A DNA stretch of 64,000 nucleotides from Psychrobacter fozii (GCF_003217155.1 NZ_QJSU01000001.1:248001-312000); one strand, 5' to 3'; counted from the first letter of the stretch, positions 29,565 to 39,027 are shown. A program made the numbers and translations. Notes: a model not told the origin generated them from the sequence alone.

Positions 29565-29936
29565 CTACAAAACCAACTTAAAGAAATAAAATCCCAACGC
29601 AGTTGCTAATAATGTCAATCCAACGTGCAAACCTATTAACGCAAGACCTGTCAATAACCTGCCTTCACTGATAAAAGTAAACACTTCCGCGCTAAAGGTA
29701 CTAAAGGTCGTCAATCCGCCTAAAAATCCAGTGATGACGAATAGTCTCACGTTGTCAGATAAGCCAGTACCCATCCTTCCGAACCATACTAAAGCTAGCC
29801 CTATTAATAGTCCACCCAAGACATTCGCGCCCAATGTACCAAGCGGTATCCAATGGTGCAATGGATTAAAGCGCGCCAGCCACCCTCGCAAACACGCTCC
29901 AAATGCGGCGCCTAGACCAATCGCAATCCACTGCAT
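29565..29936 (-). CDS. crcB: Fluoride ion channel CrcB/FluC
   Basis: A small four-helix membrane protein of 123 residues that exports fluoride as a dimer. Typical blocks are [31 protein letters not shown] and [19 protein letters not shown], with the polar-track Phe/Ser/Thr and the Asn in [21 protein letters not shown] precedes the ATG. No fluoride riboswitch core is visible in the 80 bp before it. It lies downstream of tsaD on the same strand, 80 bp away, and may share its transcript. Confidence 0.93.
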   Translation of the reverse strand: MQWIAIGLGAAFGACLRGWLARFNPLHHWIPLGTLGANVLGGLLIGLALVWFGRMGTGLSDNVRLFVITGFLGGLTTFSTFSAEVFTFISEGRLLTGLALIGLHVGLTLLATALGFYFFKLVL

Positions 29937-30017
29937 AGCGGTATCCTTACTTCAGATAGATTTCATGAGCATGAACATGGGCACAAACATGGGCATAAGC
30001 CCCAATCAATAGCACCT

Positions 30018-31076
30018 TTATACCGGAGGCAATTCGGTCATCGGCCAACGTGGCACACAGCTAACGGCCAAATCATCTGACTGTCCTGCTTGCAAGCGCT
30101 CGTAACCGGCATAAGCAATCATTGCCCCATTATCGGTACATAATGCAGGCGGGGCATAGTGCACCGTTGCATTTATTTTGGCCAGCTCAGCTTCTAACGT
30201 TTCACGTAGATGAGTATTGGCACTGACGCCGCCAGCAATGACTAAGCGGCTCATATCTACTTGCTTAAGTGCTTTGACGCATTTTCTTACCAGTGTATCG
30301 ACCACTGCATGTTGAAAGCTAGCTGCAATATCAGCGCGTACTTGTGGATTACTCTCGGCACTATTTCCTGAACCCCCTGAGTGTGGGGTATCCTTGATAA
30401 GGTTGTGCACGGCTGTTTTCATACCGCTAAAAGAGAAGTCCAAACCACGATGTAGCATCGGTCTTGGCAAGCTATACGCGTTTTGATTGCCTGTCTCAGC
30501 CAGTTTGGCGATATTAGGACCACCAGGATATGGCAAGCCTAGCATCTTAGCCGCTTTATCAAAGCACTCACCCGCCGCATCGTCTATCGACTCACCCAAT
30601 ATCTCATATTGCCCAACCCCACGGGCAGCAATAAGCAAAGTATGTCCACCAGAGACGAGCAATGACACAAAAGGAAATGCGGGAGGATTTGCACCCATCA
30701 GCGGTGCCAACAAATGGCCTTCCATATGGTGGATGCCAATCGCAGGTATATCCAAACCATAAGCCAAACTGCGCCCAAATAACGCACCCGTCATCAATGC
30801 ACCAATCAGTCCTGGCCCTTTGGTATAGGCAATCGCATCAATCTCGCTTTTTTTCATATCACACTGATCTAACAACTCATTGAGCAAAGGCACGAGCTTT
30901 CGAATATGATCGCGACTAGCGAGCTCAGGCACCACACCACCGTAGAGAGCATGCAGCTCTATTTGTGAATACAGCACTTGACCAACCAAACCTTGATTGT
31001 CGCTCGAAATCTGCTCACTATCAAAAATCGCTAAACCAGTCTCATCACAAGAGGTCTCTAAACCCAACACTTTCAT
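30018..31076 (-). CDS. tsaD: tRNA N6-adenosine threonylcarbamoyltransferase TsaD
   Basis: Makes the t6A37 modification of ANN-decoding tRNAs together with TsaB, TsaC and TsaE. Family motifs are [11 protein letters not shown], the metal site [39 protein letters not shown] and [11 protein letters not shown] chose the ATG at 31076 (MKVLGLETS), the universal TsaD start. From there the protein is 352 residues. It is divergently placed from rpsU through the two lipoprotein genes, not adjacent as in enterobacteria. Confidence 0.96.
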   Translation of the reverse strand: MKVLGLETSCDETGLAIFDSEQISSDNQGLVGQVLYSQIELHALYGGVVPELASRDHIRKLVPLLNELLDQCDMKKSEIDAIAYTKGPGLIGALMTGALFGRSLAYGLDIPAIGIHHMEGHLLAPLMGANPPAFPFVSLLVSGGHTLLIAARGVGQYEILGESIDDAAGECFDKAAKMLGLPYPGGPNIAKLAETGNQNAYSLPRPMLHRGLDFSFSGMKTAVHNLIKDTPHSGGSGNSAESNPQVRADIAASFQHAVVDTLVRKCVKALKQVDMSRLVIAGGVSANTHLRETLEAELAKINATVHYAPPALCTDNGAMIAYAGYERLQAGQSDDLAVSCVPRWPMTELPPV

Positions 31077-31154
31077 ATGTTTGCCTTTATACTTTTGTCT
31101 GCGTGTCATCTTTTGCAGCGTTTTCGCCTTAGCTTATGTGCGAAAAAATATGCA

Positions 31155-31187
31155 CAAAAAAACCGCCATTGTCAGTCACAATGACGG
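31155..31187 (-). terminator. Terminator of the cytochrome c lipoprotein gene
   Basis: On the minus strand CCGTCATTGT...ACAATGGCGG is followed by seven T, about 30 bp after the stop at 31216. Confidence 0.82.
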
Positions 31188-31215
31188 TCAGTTTAGCAAA
31201 TTTCAATGGCCAATA

Positions 31216-31764
31216 TCAGCTAACCGCTGCAATCATGTAATCTACAGCCGCATAAACCTGAGCTTCACTTACTTTATCAGTGACTTGCGCTGGCATTTTA
31301 TTAAAGCCTTTCGCAGAGTGCATATGTAGCGTATCTTTACCTTTAGTAAGGCGCGCTGCCCATACGGCTTTATCACCATATTTTGGTGCATCGAGCAAAC
31401 CTGCAGCATGACAAACCTGACAGTTTGATTCATATAGTTTAGCGCCTGCATCCGCGGCCAATACTTCAGGCTCAGCAGCAACTTCTGCTACTGACTCTTC
31501 CGTAGTAACAGGCGCCTCAACAGGTTCTAATTCAACCTCTGGTTTAGGCGTAGCAATTTCAGACTCAGTCACTTCAGACTCAGACACTTCAGATTCAGCA
31601 ACTGGTGTGTCAGCGACCGCTACAGTAGTATCAACAGGTTTATTGGCAGTAGATGCTTTTTCAATACTTGTATCCTCACCACCACAAGCACTCAGTGCTA
31701 ATAATGCGCTAATACCCATAACAGAGACCGTAAGCTTGCTTATACGCTGTCGTTTATTCATCAT
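31216..31764 (-). CDS. c-type cytochrome lipoprotein (cytochrome c5-like)
   Basis: A periplasmic, membrane-anchored electron carrier. The signal peptide ends in lipobox LSAC followed by GGED. A long Glu/Val/Pro/Thr-rich linker (about 25-105) leads to a single cytochrome domain with the haem site CQVCHAAG, the axial Met candidate in FNKMPAQV, and a C-terminal helix. AGAGGTG precedes the ATG at 31764. A second ATG follows directly, and a GTG lies at 31770. The linker would let the haem domain reach partners across the periplasm. Confidence 0.85.
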   Translation of the reverse strand: MMNKRQRISKLTVSVMGISALLALSACGGEDTSIEKASTANKPVDTTVAVADTPVAESEVSESEVTESEIATPKPEVELEPVEAPVTTEESVAEVAAEPEVLAADAGAKLYESNCQVCHAAGLLDAPKYGDKAVWAARLTKGKDTLHMHSAKGFNKMPAQVTDKVSEAQVYAAVDYMIAAVS

Positions 31765-31813
31765 GATCACACCTCTATACTATATGGTGGCTGCTGATAA
31801 AGCTTATTTACCA

Positions 31814-31919
31814 CTAGTCGATTCAATTTAAAAGTATTACAAGGCAACCGAGTGTAGATGTATATTAAATACTTCAAGCGAGGTTAACGCAGTAATACTT
31901 TTATAGTGGAATGGCTATA
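31814..31919. repeat. ~105-bp palindromic element with conserved core, copy 2
   Basis: The core GGCAACCGAGTGTAGATG...GCGAGGTTAACGC matches copy 1 at 24 kb. The arms here are AAAAGTATTAC / GTAATACTTTT, unlike copy 1 but again complementary. It sits between two lipoprotein genes. Confidence 0.8.
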
Positions 31920-31950
31920 TTGGCAGCCCAAATGACCATTAAATCCATGC

Positions 31951-32310
31951 TTATTCAGCGGCAGCAGCTTCAGGTTCGGCACTGTCAGTAGCAGCTGCGT
32001 CAGCATCGGCGCTATCTGCTTCTGCTGTAGTCGCTGTTTCTACCATAGCAGTAGCATCCGTTCCTTCTTCAGCAGTGGCCGTACCATCAGCTTCCGTGGC
32101 AGCTGCATCAGCCGCAGGCATCGCTGCTGTCTCTGGAAACTTCATGTCTTCAGCTTCCGGTGCATTTTCAATAGCAAGTGCAGCCGCTTCATCAACGCGA
32201 TCTACTGCCATTACTTCTTCATGCTCTTCGCCGCCACAAGCACTAACACCAAAACTAAAAGCGACGATAAATGCGCTGCTTAACGCTGTATTTAATACTG
32301 TCTTTTTCAT
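31951..32310 (-). CDS. Small acidic Ala-rich lipoprotein of unknown function
   Basis: 119 residues with a signal peptide and lipobox VSAC followed by GGEEHEE. The mature part is almost wholly low complexity (Ala, Glu, Asp, Thr), with no recognisable domain after about residue 55. The CGGE start of the mature part resembles that of the cytochrome lipoprotein downstream (CGGED), so the two may share an ancestor for the N-terminal region. The function is unknown. Confidence 0.7.
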   Translation of the reverse strand: MKKTVLNTALSSAFIVAFSFGVSACGGEEHEEVMAVDRVDEAAALAIENAPEAEDMKFPETAAMPAADAAATEADGTATAEEGTDATAMVETATTAEADSADADAAATDSAEPEAAAAE

Positions 32311-32719
32311 TCAAACATCCTTAATAAAATACACACAAAACGGTTCATAGGCTTACTATAATATGGGAATTATCATAGCATAAACTCCACCTAAACCGTT
32401 ATAGACAGTAGGGTTTTTTATTTATAATGATGCTCTCTAGCACACTTATATAGTCACTCTTATTTGACTAAAACCATTAATGCTGTCTAATAAACCAACT
32501 CTATATCTACAGAAAACTGTGCAACTTAATGATAAATATGGATTAATATAACAAATTCATTGACTTACTTGCTATTTTTTATTAAAATACCTGCCCTTGT
32601 GCTCATGTACAAGATTATCCTAGTTTGAGCTGATGTCTGTAATCTTGAGATATTACGACTAAATACTAATACACAGCCAAACTAATGCCTTTATATCTCA
32701 TCCTAATCGAGGAGTCTTC
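32311..32719. other. 409-bp spacer with the rpsU promoter
   Basis: There is no gene here. A strong promoter for rpsU lies at 32560-32588, followed by a ~130-bp untranslated leader. Confidence 0.6.
32560..32588 (+). promoter_or_regulatory. Sigma-70 promoter of rpsU
   Basis: TTGACT (32560-32565), a 17-bp spacer and TAAAAT (32583-32588) form a near-consensus promoter about 130 bp upstream of rpsU. Confidence 0.75.
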
Positions 32720-32935
32720 ATGCCTGCAGTTAAGGTTAAAGAAAACGAACCAGTAGATATCGCTATCCGTCGTTTCAAACGTTCATGTGAAAAAGCTGGT
32801 GTATTGTCAGACGTACGTAAGCGTGAGTTTTATGAAAAACCAACGCAAGTACGCAAGCGTAAGAAAGCTGCTGCCGTAAAGCGTTATAAAAAGAAGTTAC
32901 AACGCGAAACTATTCGTACCACTCGTATGTACTAA
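32720..32935 (+). CDS. rpsU: 30S ribosomal protein S21
   Basis: A basic 71-residue protein with the S21 sequence pattern [27 protein letters not shown] and the Lys/Arg-rich tail. It binds the 30S platform near the anti-Shine-Dalgarno. A GAGGAG-like site precedes the ATG. A terminator between it and yqeY suggests rpsU is mainly made from its own transcript. Confidence 0.98.
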   Translation: MPAVKVKENEPVDIAIRRFKRSCEKAGVLSDVRKREFYEKPTQVRKRKKAAAVKRYKKKLQRETIRTTRMY

Positions 32936-32972
32936 TCCATAATACGATTAGTTAAGTACAAGTGCTACATTA

Positions 32973-33010
32973 ACGCCACTGTTATCCATTGATATCAGTG
33001 GCGTTTTTTA
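32973..33010 (+). terminator. Terminator of rpsU
   Basis: ACGCCACTG...CAGTGGCGT (stem 32973-32981/32996-33004) is followed by TTTTTTA. Confidence 0.88.
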
Positions 33011-33078
33011 TGCTACAATTTTTATTACTATTGCTCAAAATCTGAATAAATAACTCTTAACGAATAAGGATAATAACA

Positions 33079-33528
33079 ATGAGTCAACTTAAACGGACTT
33101 TATTAGACAGCATCAAAGTATCTATGAAAGCTCGTGAACTTGAGCGCGTTAAAGTATTGCGTAACGTACAAGCAGTCATCAAGCAGATTGAGATTGACCG
33201 CCGGATAGAGCTAGATGACGCACAAGTATTAGAGGTATTACAAAAGCAATTGAAACAGCGTCAAGAGTCACTCACTATCTTTACAGAAAACAACCGTGAT
33301 GACTTAGCAACCAAAGAGCAGTTTGAGATTGATATCATCAATGGGTTTATGCCCAAACAAATGAACGATGAAGAAGTTGCTGCTTTAGTCAATGCTGAAA
33401 TCGCTGAGCAAGGTGCAACGTCTATGCGTGATATGGGTAGCGTGATGGGTGTACTAAAGAACAAAACGGCAGGCCGTGCAGATCCAGCCCTCATCTCTAA
33501 GATGGTAAAAGACGCCCTACAAGGCTAG
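33079..33528 (+). CDS. yqeY: GatB/YqeY domain protein
   Basis: A helical 149-residue protein of the YqeY family, related to the tRNA-binding tail of GatB. Typical blocks are LKRTLLDSIKVSMKARE, VLRNVQAVIKQIEID, INGFMPKQMNDEE and MGSVMGVLKNKTAGRADP. It sits after rpsU, as in many proteobacteria. Its molecular role is not settled. An association with tRNA or aminoacylation is inferred from the GatB relationship. Confidence 0.93.
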   Translation: MSQLKRTLLDSIKVSMKARELERVKVLRNVQAVIKQIEIDRRIELDDAQVLEVLQKQLKQRQESLTIFTENNRDDLATKEQFEIDIINGFMPKQMNDEEVAALVNAEIAEQGATSMRDMGSVMGVLKNKTAGRADPALISKMVKDALQG

Positions 33529-33566
33529 CACTTACTATTGATTGGTAGGTCTGTCTCTCTGTCTGT

Positions 33567-33606
33567 AAAAACAACCGCCTAAGGCTTAAAGTCTTTGGCG
33601 GTTTTT
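33567..33606. terminator. Bidirectional terminator between yqeY and the BepA-like gene
   Basis: AACCGCC...GGCGGTT with A/T tracts on both sides. The TAA stop of the leftward protease gene lies in the stem-loop. Confidence 0.75.
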
Positions 33607-35252
33607 ACTGCTTTGAGTTCTGCATTAATATTGGCTAAAAGCGGCCGAGCACTATTGGCTTGCGGTGTATTCTGCAATTGTTCCGTCAGTTGCTTGGCTT
33701 GTGTCAGCGATATGAGTGCACTTTCGTAGCGATTGCTCCATAACTGATCTTGGCTGCGGTAACGCAATGCATTGATAGTGGCAATATTGGCCAGCTGTGG
33801 TGAAGTCGTGGTTTTGGCCAACTTTTCATTGGCCAGTTGTAGACTTTGCCAAGCATAACGATCACTTGGCTGTTGCTCGGTTAGTGGTTTGAGCAATGCT
33901 TGTGCTTGTGTCGGCTGGTTACTATTGGTAAGTGCTTCCGCTAAGTAGAGTCGTAAGTCGCGACGCTCAGGATAAAGTCGCTGCTGGCTTTCTAAAATTT
34001 GTGCAGCTTCTGACCACTTACCTTGTTCCGTTAGCATATAGCTGTGGGTAATTGACAATAAAGGCTCTAGTGTTTGACGCTGTGTCGCTGATAATACGTC
34101 AATCTCAGCCAGTAATTTATTGGCATCTGTAAAGCGCTGCTGTTCACTGTACCAGTACATCAAAGCCAATTTGGCACCGACACTATTCTTCGCAGCAGTC
34201 GTCAATACGGTCTCAGAAGCATGCTTACCAGTAATCTGCACACGCCAATAGAGCAAATCAAACAATGCTTGATGTCGTTGCTGCTGGTTTAATGATAATG
34301 GAGGATAACTCTGCGCGCGACTTTGTGAATCACTCAAACGCTCATTACTCAGTGGATGGGACATAATAAAACTTGGCAAAAACTGATTTTCAACTTTATT
34401 GAGCTGACTTCGTTGATTCATGGTGGCAAAAAACCGCGGCATGGCTCTTGGGTCATAACCCGCTTGGGTCATGATTTGCATCCCTATCCGATCAGCCTCT
34501 CGCTCATTACTGCGGCTAAATGCCATGCTACTGTTCATCGTAGCGGTCTGACTACCCATCAAAACGGCTGTCGCTGCATCACCATCGATTGCTGATGCAG
34601 CAATTGCTGCTAGCATGCCACCTACTTGCATGAGCAATGCTTTTTTTCGATCATCCACACCACTTTCATAATGATGCTGGCTAATGTGTGCCACTTCATG
34701 CGCTACCACACTAGCAAGCTCGTCCATACTACTGGCAGCCAATATAGTGCCTGTATTTAGACCGATGACACCACCTGGTGCTGCAAAAGCATTGATACTC
34801 GGATTATCAATAATCACCAAGCCCATTAACGCTTGCTGCCGTGCTTGAGCATTCAAACGCCACGTCATGTCTTTAAGCGTTTCTTGAATCCAAGGATCAT
34901 GCTCCATCTTAACGCCACCATTGATATTTCGTAGTGACCATTCGCCTAGTAGCTTATTTTGATACTGCTCAGCGAAGCTCAAGCCCTGACCTCTCAAGTT
35001 AGGCAAGTCTAAATCTTCGGAGTCCGTGGATTGCCATGAGTTATAATTGTATTGTGACGTTTGGCTGATGCCATCATTACTCTCCCATTCACTGCTATTG
35101 GCAACCGTTGTGGCCATCAATAATGCTGTTGAAACCCCTAATATAAACATGCTCGATACCGCTATAGACAGAGCGCTATTTTTTCGCTCGCACAACAGCG
35201 ACACCCGTCCAAACGAAGGTGTGGCGACCACATATTTATTTGAGTGATTCAT
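33579..35252 (-). CDS. bepA: M48-family metalloprotease, BepA-like
   Basis: A periplasmic zinc protease with C-terminal TPR repeats. In E. coli BepA assists or degrades LptD and BAM clients at the outer membrane. The zinc motif HEVAH is in ELASVVAHEVAHISQHHYESG. The third ligand lies in AFSRSNEREADRIGMQIM, and the SHPLSNER block follows. Residues ~370-550 look like TPRs (KLALMYWYSEQQRFTDANKLL). A hydrophobic N-terminal segment near residues 30-50 should export it. I chose the ATG at 35252. The start is uncertain, as neither this nor the TTG at 35294 has a good ribosome site. Confidence 0.88.
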   Translation of the reverse strand: MNHSNKYVVATPSFGRVSLLCERKNSALSIAVSSMFILGVSTALLMATTVANSSEWESNDGISQTSQYNYNSWQSTDSEDLDLPNLRGQGLSFAEQYQNKLLGEWSLRNINGGVKMEHDPWIQETLKDMTWRLNAQARQQALMGLVIIDNPSINAFAAPGGVIGLNTGTILAASSMDELASVVAHEVAHISQHHYESGVDDRKKALLMQVGGMLAAIAASAIDGDAATAVLMGSQTATMNSSMAFSRSNEREADRIGMQIMTQAGYDPRAMPRFFATMNQRSQLNKVENQFLPSFIMSHPLSNERLSDSQSRAQSYPPLSLNQQQRHQALFDLLYWRVQITGKHASETVLTTAAKNSVGAKLALMYWYSEQQRFTDANKLLAEIDVLSATQRQTLEPLLSITHSYMLTEQGKWSEAAQILESQQRLYPERRDLRLYLAEALTNSNQPTQAQALLKPLTEQQPSDRYAWQSLQLANEKLAKTTTSPQLANIATINALRYRSQDQLWSNRYESALISLTQAKQLTEQLQNTPQANSARPLLANINAELKAVKTAKDFKP

Positions 35253-35635
35253 GGCTACGCTATCGAGAATCGACTGTCTATTGGAGTGATACAAATGCTT
35301 ATCCTATGCAGGTGAGTAATGACAACATCCTCTCGACTATACGAGCTTGTGCATATAAGGTCAATTCTAGTATAGGTTCGACTACCAATAACTAAGCGGA
35401 GTGTCACTATCGCGCAACATGACTGTGTAATTCTAATGAACCGAATGTTGAGTTGATTATATTCAACTCAATTGCACCCTAGCTATTTGCTATAATGGTA
35501 GTTACAACAATAGGTTTACGTCGCTATTAAGCAAAAAATATTCAATAAAAATTCTTAAAATTAACGATGCTTGAAAGCGATCTATTGACAATTAGTAGTA
35601 CAAACCAAAGTATTGGTATTTATAAGGGTTGTTTT
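35253..35635. other. 383-bp divergent spacer with an operator-like palindrome
   Basis: No gene is seen. It contains the palindrome TTGAGTTGA-TTATA-TTCAACTCAA (35448-35471) and a TATAAT hexamer about 20 bp to its right. The latter is a possible -10 for the TusA-like gene. Confidence 0.5.
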
Positions 35636-36094
35636 ATGTCTGTTGATAGCCAGTCCACCATCACCCATGCACCTGACTTCATAAACTTATCAGAAAAATT
35701 TTCTGGTACTGAGCAACAAAATATTAATAACCTACTGGCATTACTGTCGGTGAACGATATTGATTCAAATAACGAAGTAGCTGCAAAGCAATCCCCTATC
35801 AGTATTATACGTTTCGTCGACGGACGTGGGCTTGCTTGTCCAATGCCGCTTTTGAAAACCAAAGTGGCATTACGCGATGTCGCAGCTGATGAGTCGTTGT
35901 ATGTGGTCGCCACTGATGCCAATTCACAAGCAGATATCGCTGCTTTCTGTCGACAAAGTAAGCAAACAGACACGACCAATCGACTGCTACTGACCATCAA
36001 TAGCGTTACCAGTCAACAGGCAACTGATAGCACACCATCACAGCGTTTCGATACAATATATCACTTCATCATTACCAAAAATGATAGCAACTAA
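35636..36094 (+). CDS. TusA/SirA-family sulfur carrier with N-terminal extension
   Basis: The C-terminal part (~55-135) is a TusA-like fold with the persulfide-carrying Cys in DGRGLACPMPLLKTKVAL and the block VVATDANSQADIAAFCRQS. TusA proteins relay sulfur for tRNA thiolation and cofactors. This one is 152 residues, about double the usual length. It has a polar N-terminal lead of ~55 residues and a short C-terminal tail. I chose the ATG at 35636 with AAGGGTTG upstream. It lies just ahead of rpoH, 80 bp apart, and may share its transcript. It may be TusA itself or a paralogue. Confidence 0.78.
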   Translation: MSVDSQSTITHAPDFINLSEKFSGTEQQNINNLLALLSVNDIDSNNEVAAKQSPISIIRFVDGRGLACPMPLLKTKVALRDVAADESLYVVATDANSQADIAAFCRQSKQTDTTNRLLLTINSVTSQQATDSTPSQRFDTIYHFIITKNDSN

Positions 36095-36173
36095 GCGTCG
36101 CTATCATTTACAATTACAACTATAAATATTTTTATCTTACTATTTGCGTCACTATTTAATCAAGGTCAAGAAT

Positions 36174-37199
36174 ATGGCTAACACTTCTAATGATGCTGCA
36201 AAAACGAGTAAAAAAGACGATGCAGCACCTGTAAAAAACGAAGCACGTGATGCAGCATTAAAAGCTGCGGCACAGCGACCACCTTATGATGCGGATGCAC
36301 TAGGTGATACCAGTACTCGTGATTTGGTACCAGCAATGCCAACGCATCTATCAGCGCCTGGGGTCAATCTGGGTGCGTATATCAATACCGTCCATCAAAT
36401 TCCAATCTTGACGCCAGTACAAGAGCAAGAGCTGGCGCATCGCTATTATGATGAAGGCGATGTTGAGGCAGCACGTCTACTCGTGATGTCGCATCTGCGT
36501 TTTGTGATTCACATTGCCCGCAGTTACTCAGGCTACGGTCTGCCACAAGCCGATTTGATTCAAGAAGGTAATTTGGGACTAATGAAAGCAGTGAAACGCT
36601 TCGATCCCAATAAAGGCGTGCGCTTAGTATCCTTTGCAGTACATTGGATTAAAGCGGAGATTCACGAGTTTGTCATTCGCAACTGGCGTATCGTGAAGGT
36701 AGCAACCACCAAAGCACACCGCAAACTATTCTTTAATTTACGTAGTCTCAAAAAGACAAACAATCAGCTGACACTAGAAGAAGCAGATGCGATTGCAAAT
36801 GACTTGAATGTCACGCGCAAGCAAGTGTTAGAGATGGAGTCACGGCTTACGTCCTATGATGCCTCGTTTGAAGCGCAATCGAGCGATGATGATGATGGGC
36901 GCTATGCACCGCAATTGTTCTTAGAAGATGGTATTGATCCTGCTGAACAGTTAGAAGAAGCTGACTGGGAAGAAAACAATTCTTCAGCATTAATAGCAGC
37001 AATGGGCACACTAGATGATCGCTCACGTGATATCGTTGAGCAACGCTGGCTCTCTGAGCAAAAATCAACCTTGCATGAGTTAGCAGCCGTCTACTCTATC
37101 TCGGCAGAACGTGTACGCCAGATCGAAAAGAATGCCATGGACAAAATCCGTGATGCAATGACTATCGATAGTGTGATTTTGCCAGATGATATTCAATAG
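36174..37199 (+). CDS. rpoH: Heat-shock sigma factor RpoH (sigma-32)
   Basis: Directs RNA polymerase to heat-shock promoters. It has regions 2.1-2.4 (SHLRFVIHIARSYSGYGLPQADLIQEGNLGLMKAVKRFDP, VRLVSFAVHWIKAEIHEF), the RpoH-type stretch RNWRIVKVATTKAHRKLFFNLR, and a C-terminal region 4 helix-turn-helix (LHELAAVYSISAERVRQIEKNAMDKIR). The protein is 341 residues from the ATG at 36174 (AAGGTCAAGA upstream), with an unusual ~50-residue Ala/Lys/Asp-rich N-terminal extension compared with E. coli RpoH (284). Confidence 0.95.
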   Translation: MANTSNDAAKTSKKDDAAPVKNEARDAALKAAAQRPPYDADALGDTSTRDLVPAMPTHLSAPGVNLGAYINTVHQIPILTPVQEQELAHRYYDEGDVEAARLLVMSHLRFVIHIARSYSGYGLPQADLIQEGNLGLMKAVKRFDPNKGVRLVSFAVHWIKAEIHEFVIRNWRIVKVATTKAHRKLFFNLRSLKKTNNQLTLEEADAIANDLNVTRKQVLEMESRLTSYDASFEAQSSDDDDGRYAPQLFLEDGIDPAEQLEEADWEENNSSALIAAMGTLDDRSRDIVEQRWLSEQKSTLHELAAVYSISAERVRQIEKNAMDKIRDAMTIDSVILPDDIQ

Positions 37200-37245
37200 C
37201 CGTTATTTTATAGTAGCGACCGCTTTTAAATAATACGAGTGTGCC

Positions 37246-37620
37246 ATGTTAAATTGGGTAGGTATTGCGGCGATTAATATGGCTATCGCCGTTGCGCTAG
37301 GCGCATTCGGTGCGCATGGCTTGAAAAATATAGCCAGTCCTCAGCAACTCGAATGGTGGCATACGGCAACACTGTACTTGCTAGTACATGCGCTCGGCTT
37401 ACTGCTAGTAGGACTATTGATACGCCTCAGATATATCACTCAAACGACCGCTTGGCTTTTACAGATTGGCATTATAATATTTGCCGGTAGTCTGTATTCG
37501 ATGACACTTGGCGCACCACTTTGGTTTGGAGCGATTACACCCATCGGTGGTATCTTCATGATTGCAGGTTGGCTATGGCTGGCAGTATCGACATTTAAAT
37601 CAAAAGACTCGATCAGCTAA
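37246..37620 (+). CDS. DUF423 family small membrane protein
   Basis: A 124-residue protein with four predicted membrane helices. The family pattern AINMAIAVALGAFGAHGLK is at the N terminus, with WWHTATLYLLVHALGLLL and GSLYSMTLGAPLWFGAITPIGGIFMIAGW. It resembles E. coli YgdD. The function is unknown. It follows rpoH by 46 bp and precedes thiS by 93 bp on the same strand. Confidence 0.88.
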   Translation: MLNWVGIAAINMAIAVALGAFGAHGLKNIASPQQLEWWHTATLYLLVHALGLLLVGLLIRLRYITQTTAWLLQIGIIIFAGSLYSMTLGAPLWFGAITPIGGIFMIAGWLWLAVSTFKSKDSIS

Positions 37621-37713
37621 TCAAAGCGCAGTCAACCAATCTAGAGTATGTCATCTACTCAAGCATTAATATTTTTGAGTACAAGGAAATCTAAATTATT
37701 AAGGAGCGCAATT

Positions 37714-37914
37714 ATGAGCAACATCAGTGTCAATGGCAAACATCTACAGACCACTCATCAGACGGTACAACTGGTCATCAATGAGCTTGGACTTAGCCAA
37801 GGTCGCTATGCCGTAGAAGTCGAGGGTGAACTTATTCCAAAGAGCGAGCTGAGTCAGCTACGTATCGTTGAGGGCATGAACATCGAAGTGGTACAAGCCG
37901 TTGGTGGCGGCTAG
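37714..37914 (+). CDS. thiS: Sulfur carrier protein ThiS
   Basis: A 66-residue ubiquitin-like protein whose C-terminal Gly-Gly (QAVGGG) is thiocarboxylated to donate sulfur to ThiG. The usual pattern is present: SVNGK, then INELGLSQGRYAVEVEGELIPKSE, then GMNIEVVQAVGGG. AAGGAG precedes the ATG. In many bacteria thiS directly precedes thiG. Here thiG is 26 kb away. Confidence 0.93.
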   Translation: MSNISVNGKHLQTTHQTVQLVINELGLSQGRYAVEVEGELIPKSELSQLRIVEGMNIEVVQAVGGG

Positions 37915-38276
37915 TCACTGCACTTTACTTATCGTAGGTTAAATAGACTGAGTGTAATATGCTTAGTTTGTTGAATAGAATACTGGTTTCATTTGGCTTA
38001 TAACCAAACTTTCAAAAAGGTTAGCAATAGTTTTGATTAATGAATAGACTCACTGATACTCTTATTTCTTGATGCTAGTACTAGAAAAGGCCTCAACGTA
38101 TGATACGTTTGAGGCCTTTTTCCTTTTTGTGTATTCTGATGTCAGTTCAATAGAATCAAATATAAATCATATGGCTATCTATACTATTGGCTATCTATAC
38201 TATTTATTATTATTTGGTCAGCCATTACTCATTAACTATCATATCTACAAATACTTATCTACCAAACCTCATCAAA
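37915..38276. other. Convergent spacer between thiS and hpf
   Basis: It holds a strong bidirectional terminator (38084-38122) and about 150 bp of AT-rich sequence without coding character. Confidence 0.6.
38084..38122. terminator. Bidirectional terminator after thiS
   Basis: AAAAGGCCTCAAACG-like stem (GGCCTCAACGTA / TACGTTTGAGGCC) is flanked by AAAA and TTTTT. It can act on either strand. Confidence 0.8.
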
Positions 38277-38657
38277 TTAAACGGCTGGTGCTACATCATC
38301 GACTGCAAAGTCTTCGTAACGTTCATCACGTCCAGCACCCTGAGTCTTTTTACGCTCTTGACGGGTTTTGTATTTACGCACTTGTCTATCAAGTTTGTCT
38401 GCCATTTCGTTGATGGCTTTATACATATCATCTTCACACGCTTGAACAAACATTTCTTGACCTGAGACTCGCATAATCGCTTCAGCTTTATGGCTTTTTT
38501 TACCGCCATCACTAGCACCGCTGTTGTCTAACGATAATATCACTTTAATACTTTGTATCTGATCAAAGTGACGCTCTACTTTCTCAAGCTTTTCACGAAC
38601 TGCCTTGTCCATAGCTTCAGTAACGCTGATATGGTGACCACTGATAGAAACATTCAT
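38277..38657 (-). CDS. hpf: Ribosome hibernation promoting factor HPF
   Basis: Binds the 30S decoding region in stationary phase and inactivates ribosomes. 126 residues, beginning MNVSISGHHISVTEAMDKAVREKLEKVERHF, with the RNA-binding alpha/beta fold and a Lys/Arg helix (LDRQVRKYKTRQERKK). It lacks the dimerisation domain of long HPF. I chose the ATG at 38657 because AAAGGACAATAAT precedes it. It lies downstream of rpoN on the same strand, the usual gammaproteobacterial neighbourhood. Confidence 0.94.
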   Translation of the reverse strand: MNVSISGHHISVTEAMDKAVREKLEKVERHFDQIQSIKVILSLDNSGASDGGKKSHKAEAIMRVSGQEMFVQACEDDMYKAINEMADKLDRQVRKYKTRQERKKTQGAGRDERYEDFAVDDVAPAV

Positions 38658-39027
38658 ATTATTGTCCTTTTGTTTGTACTTACAGTCAACAGATGAGGTA
38701 GCATTCCTGCTTTTATCACCCTGCTTTACCAACAATTGCTCTACTATCTTTTATAGCCAGTGCATCCAGTAAAATGCCGATATATCCTTTCATCATCTCC
38801 TGATTGCTTGTAAATATGCTAAATCGATACTTAGATTTCGTTGTTGGTATGACTCTAATTTGTCATGAAATTAGGATAGTAGCAAGCCATTAAATTGTAA
38901 TTAAGTGTAACAATAACTGTTGTTTCTATCATGTTTCTATATAATCAAAAAATTTTATTTTTTATATTCTGTCTGAAATATATTGATCAACATATAAGCG
39001 TGCTTATAACTTATTGAATTACATCGT
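38658..39027. other. Spacer between rpoN and hpf
   Basis: A 370-bp, very AT-rich stretch without a gene. Its length suggests hpf has its own promoter. None is strong enough to place. Confidence 0.5.

Noticed and set aside
29937..30017. Possible fluoride riboswitch before crcB
   Set aside because: The spacer is only 81 bp, and the conserved GATG/CCGCC features of the crcB motif are absent.
38187..38465. Rightward ORFs over hpf
   Set aside because: They lie antisense to hpf and within AT-rich spacer, and lack coding character.
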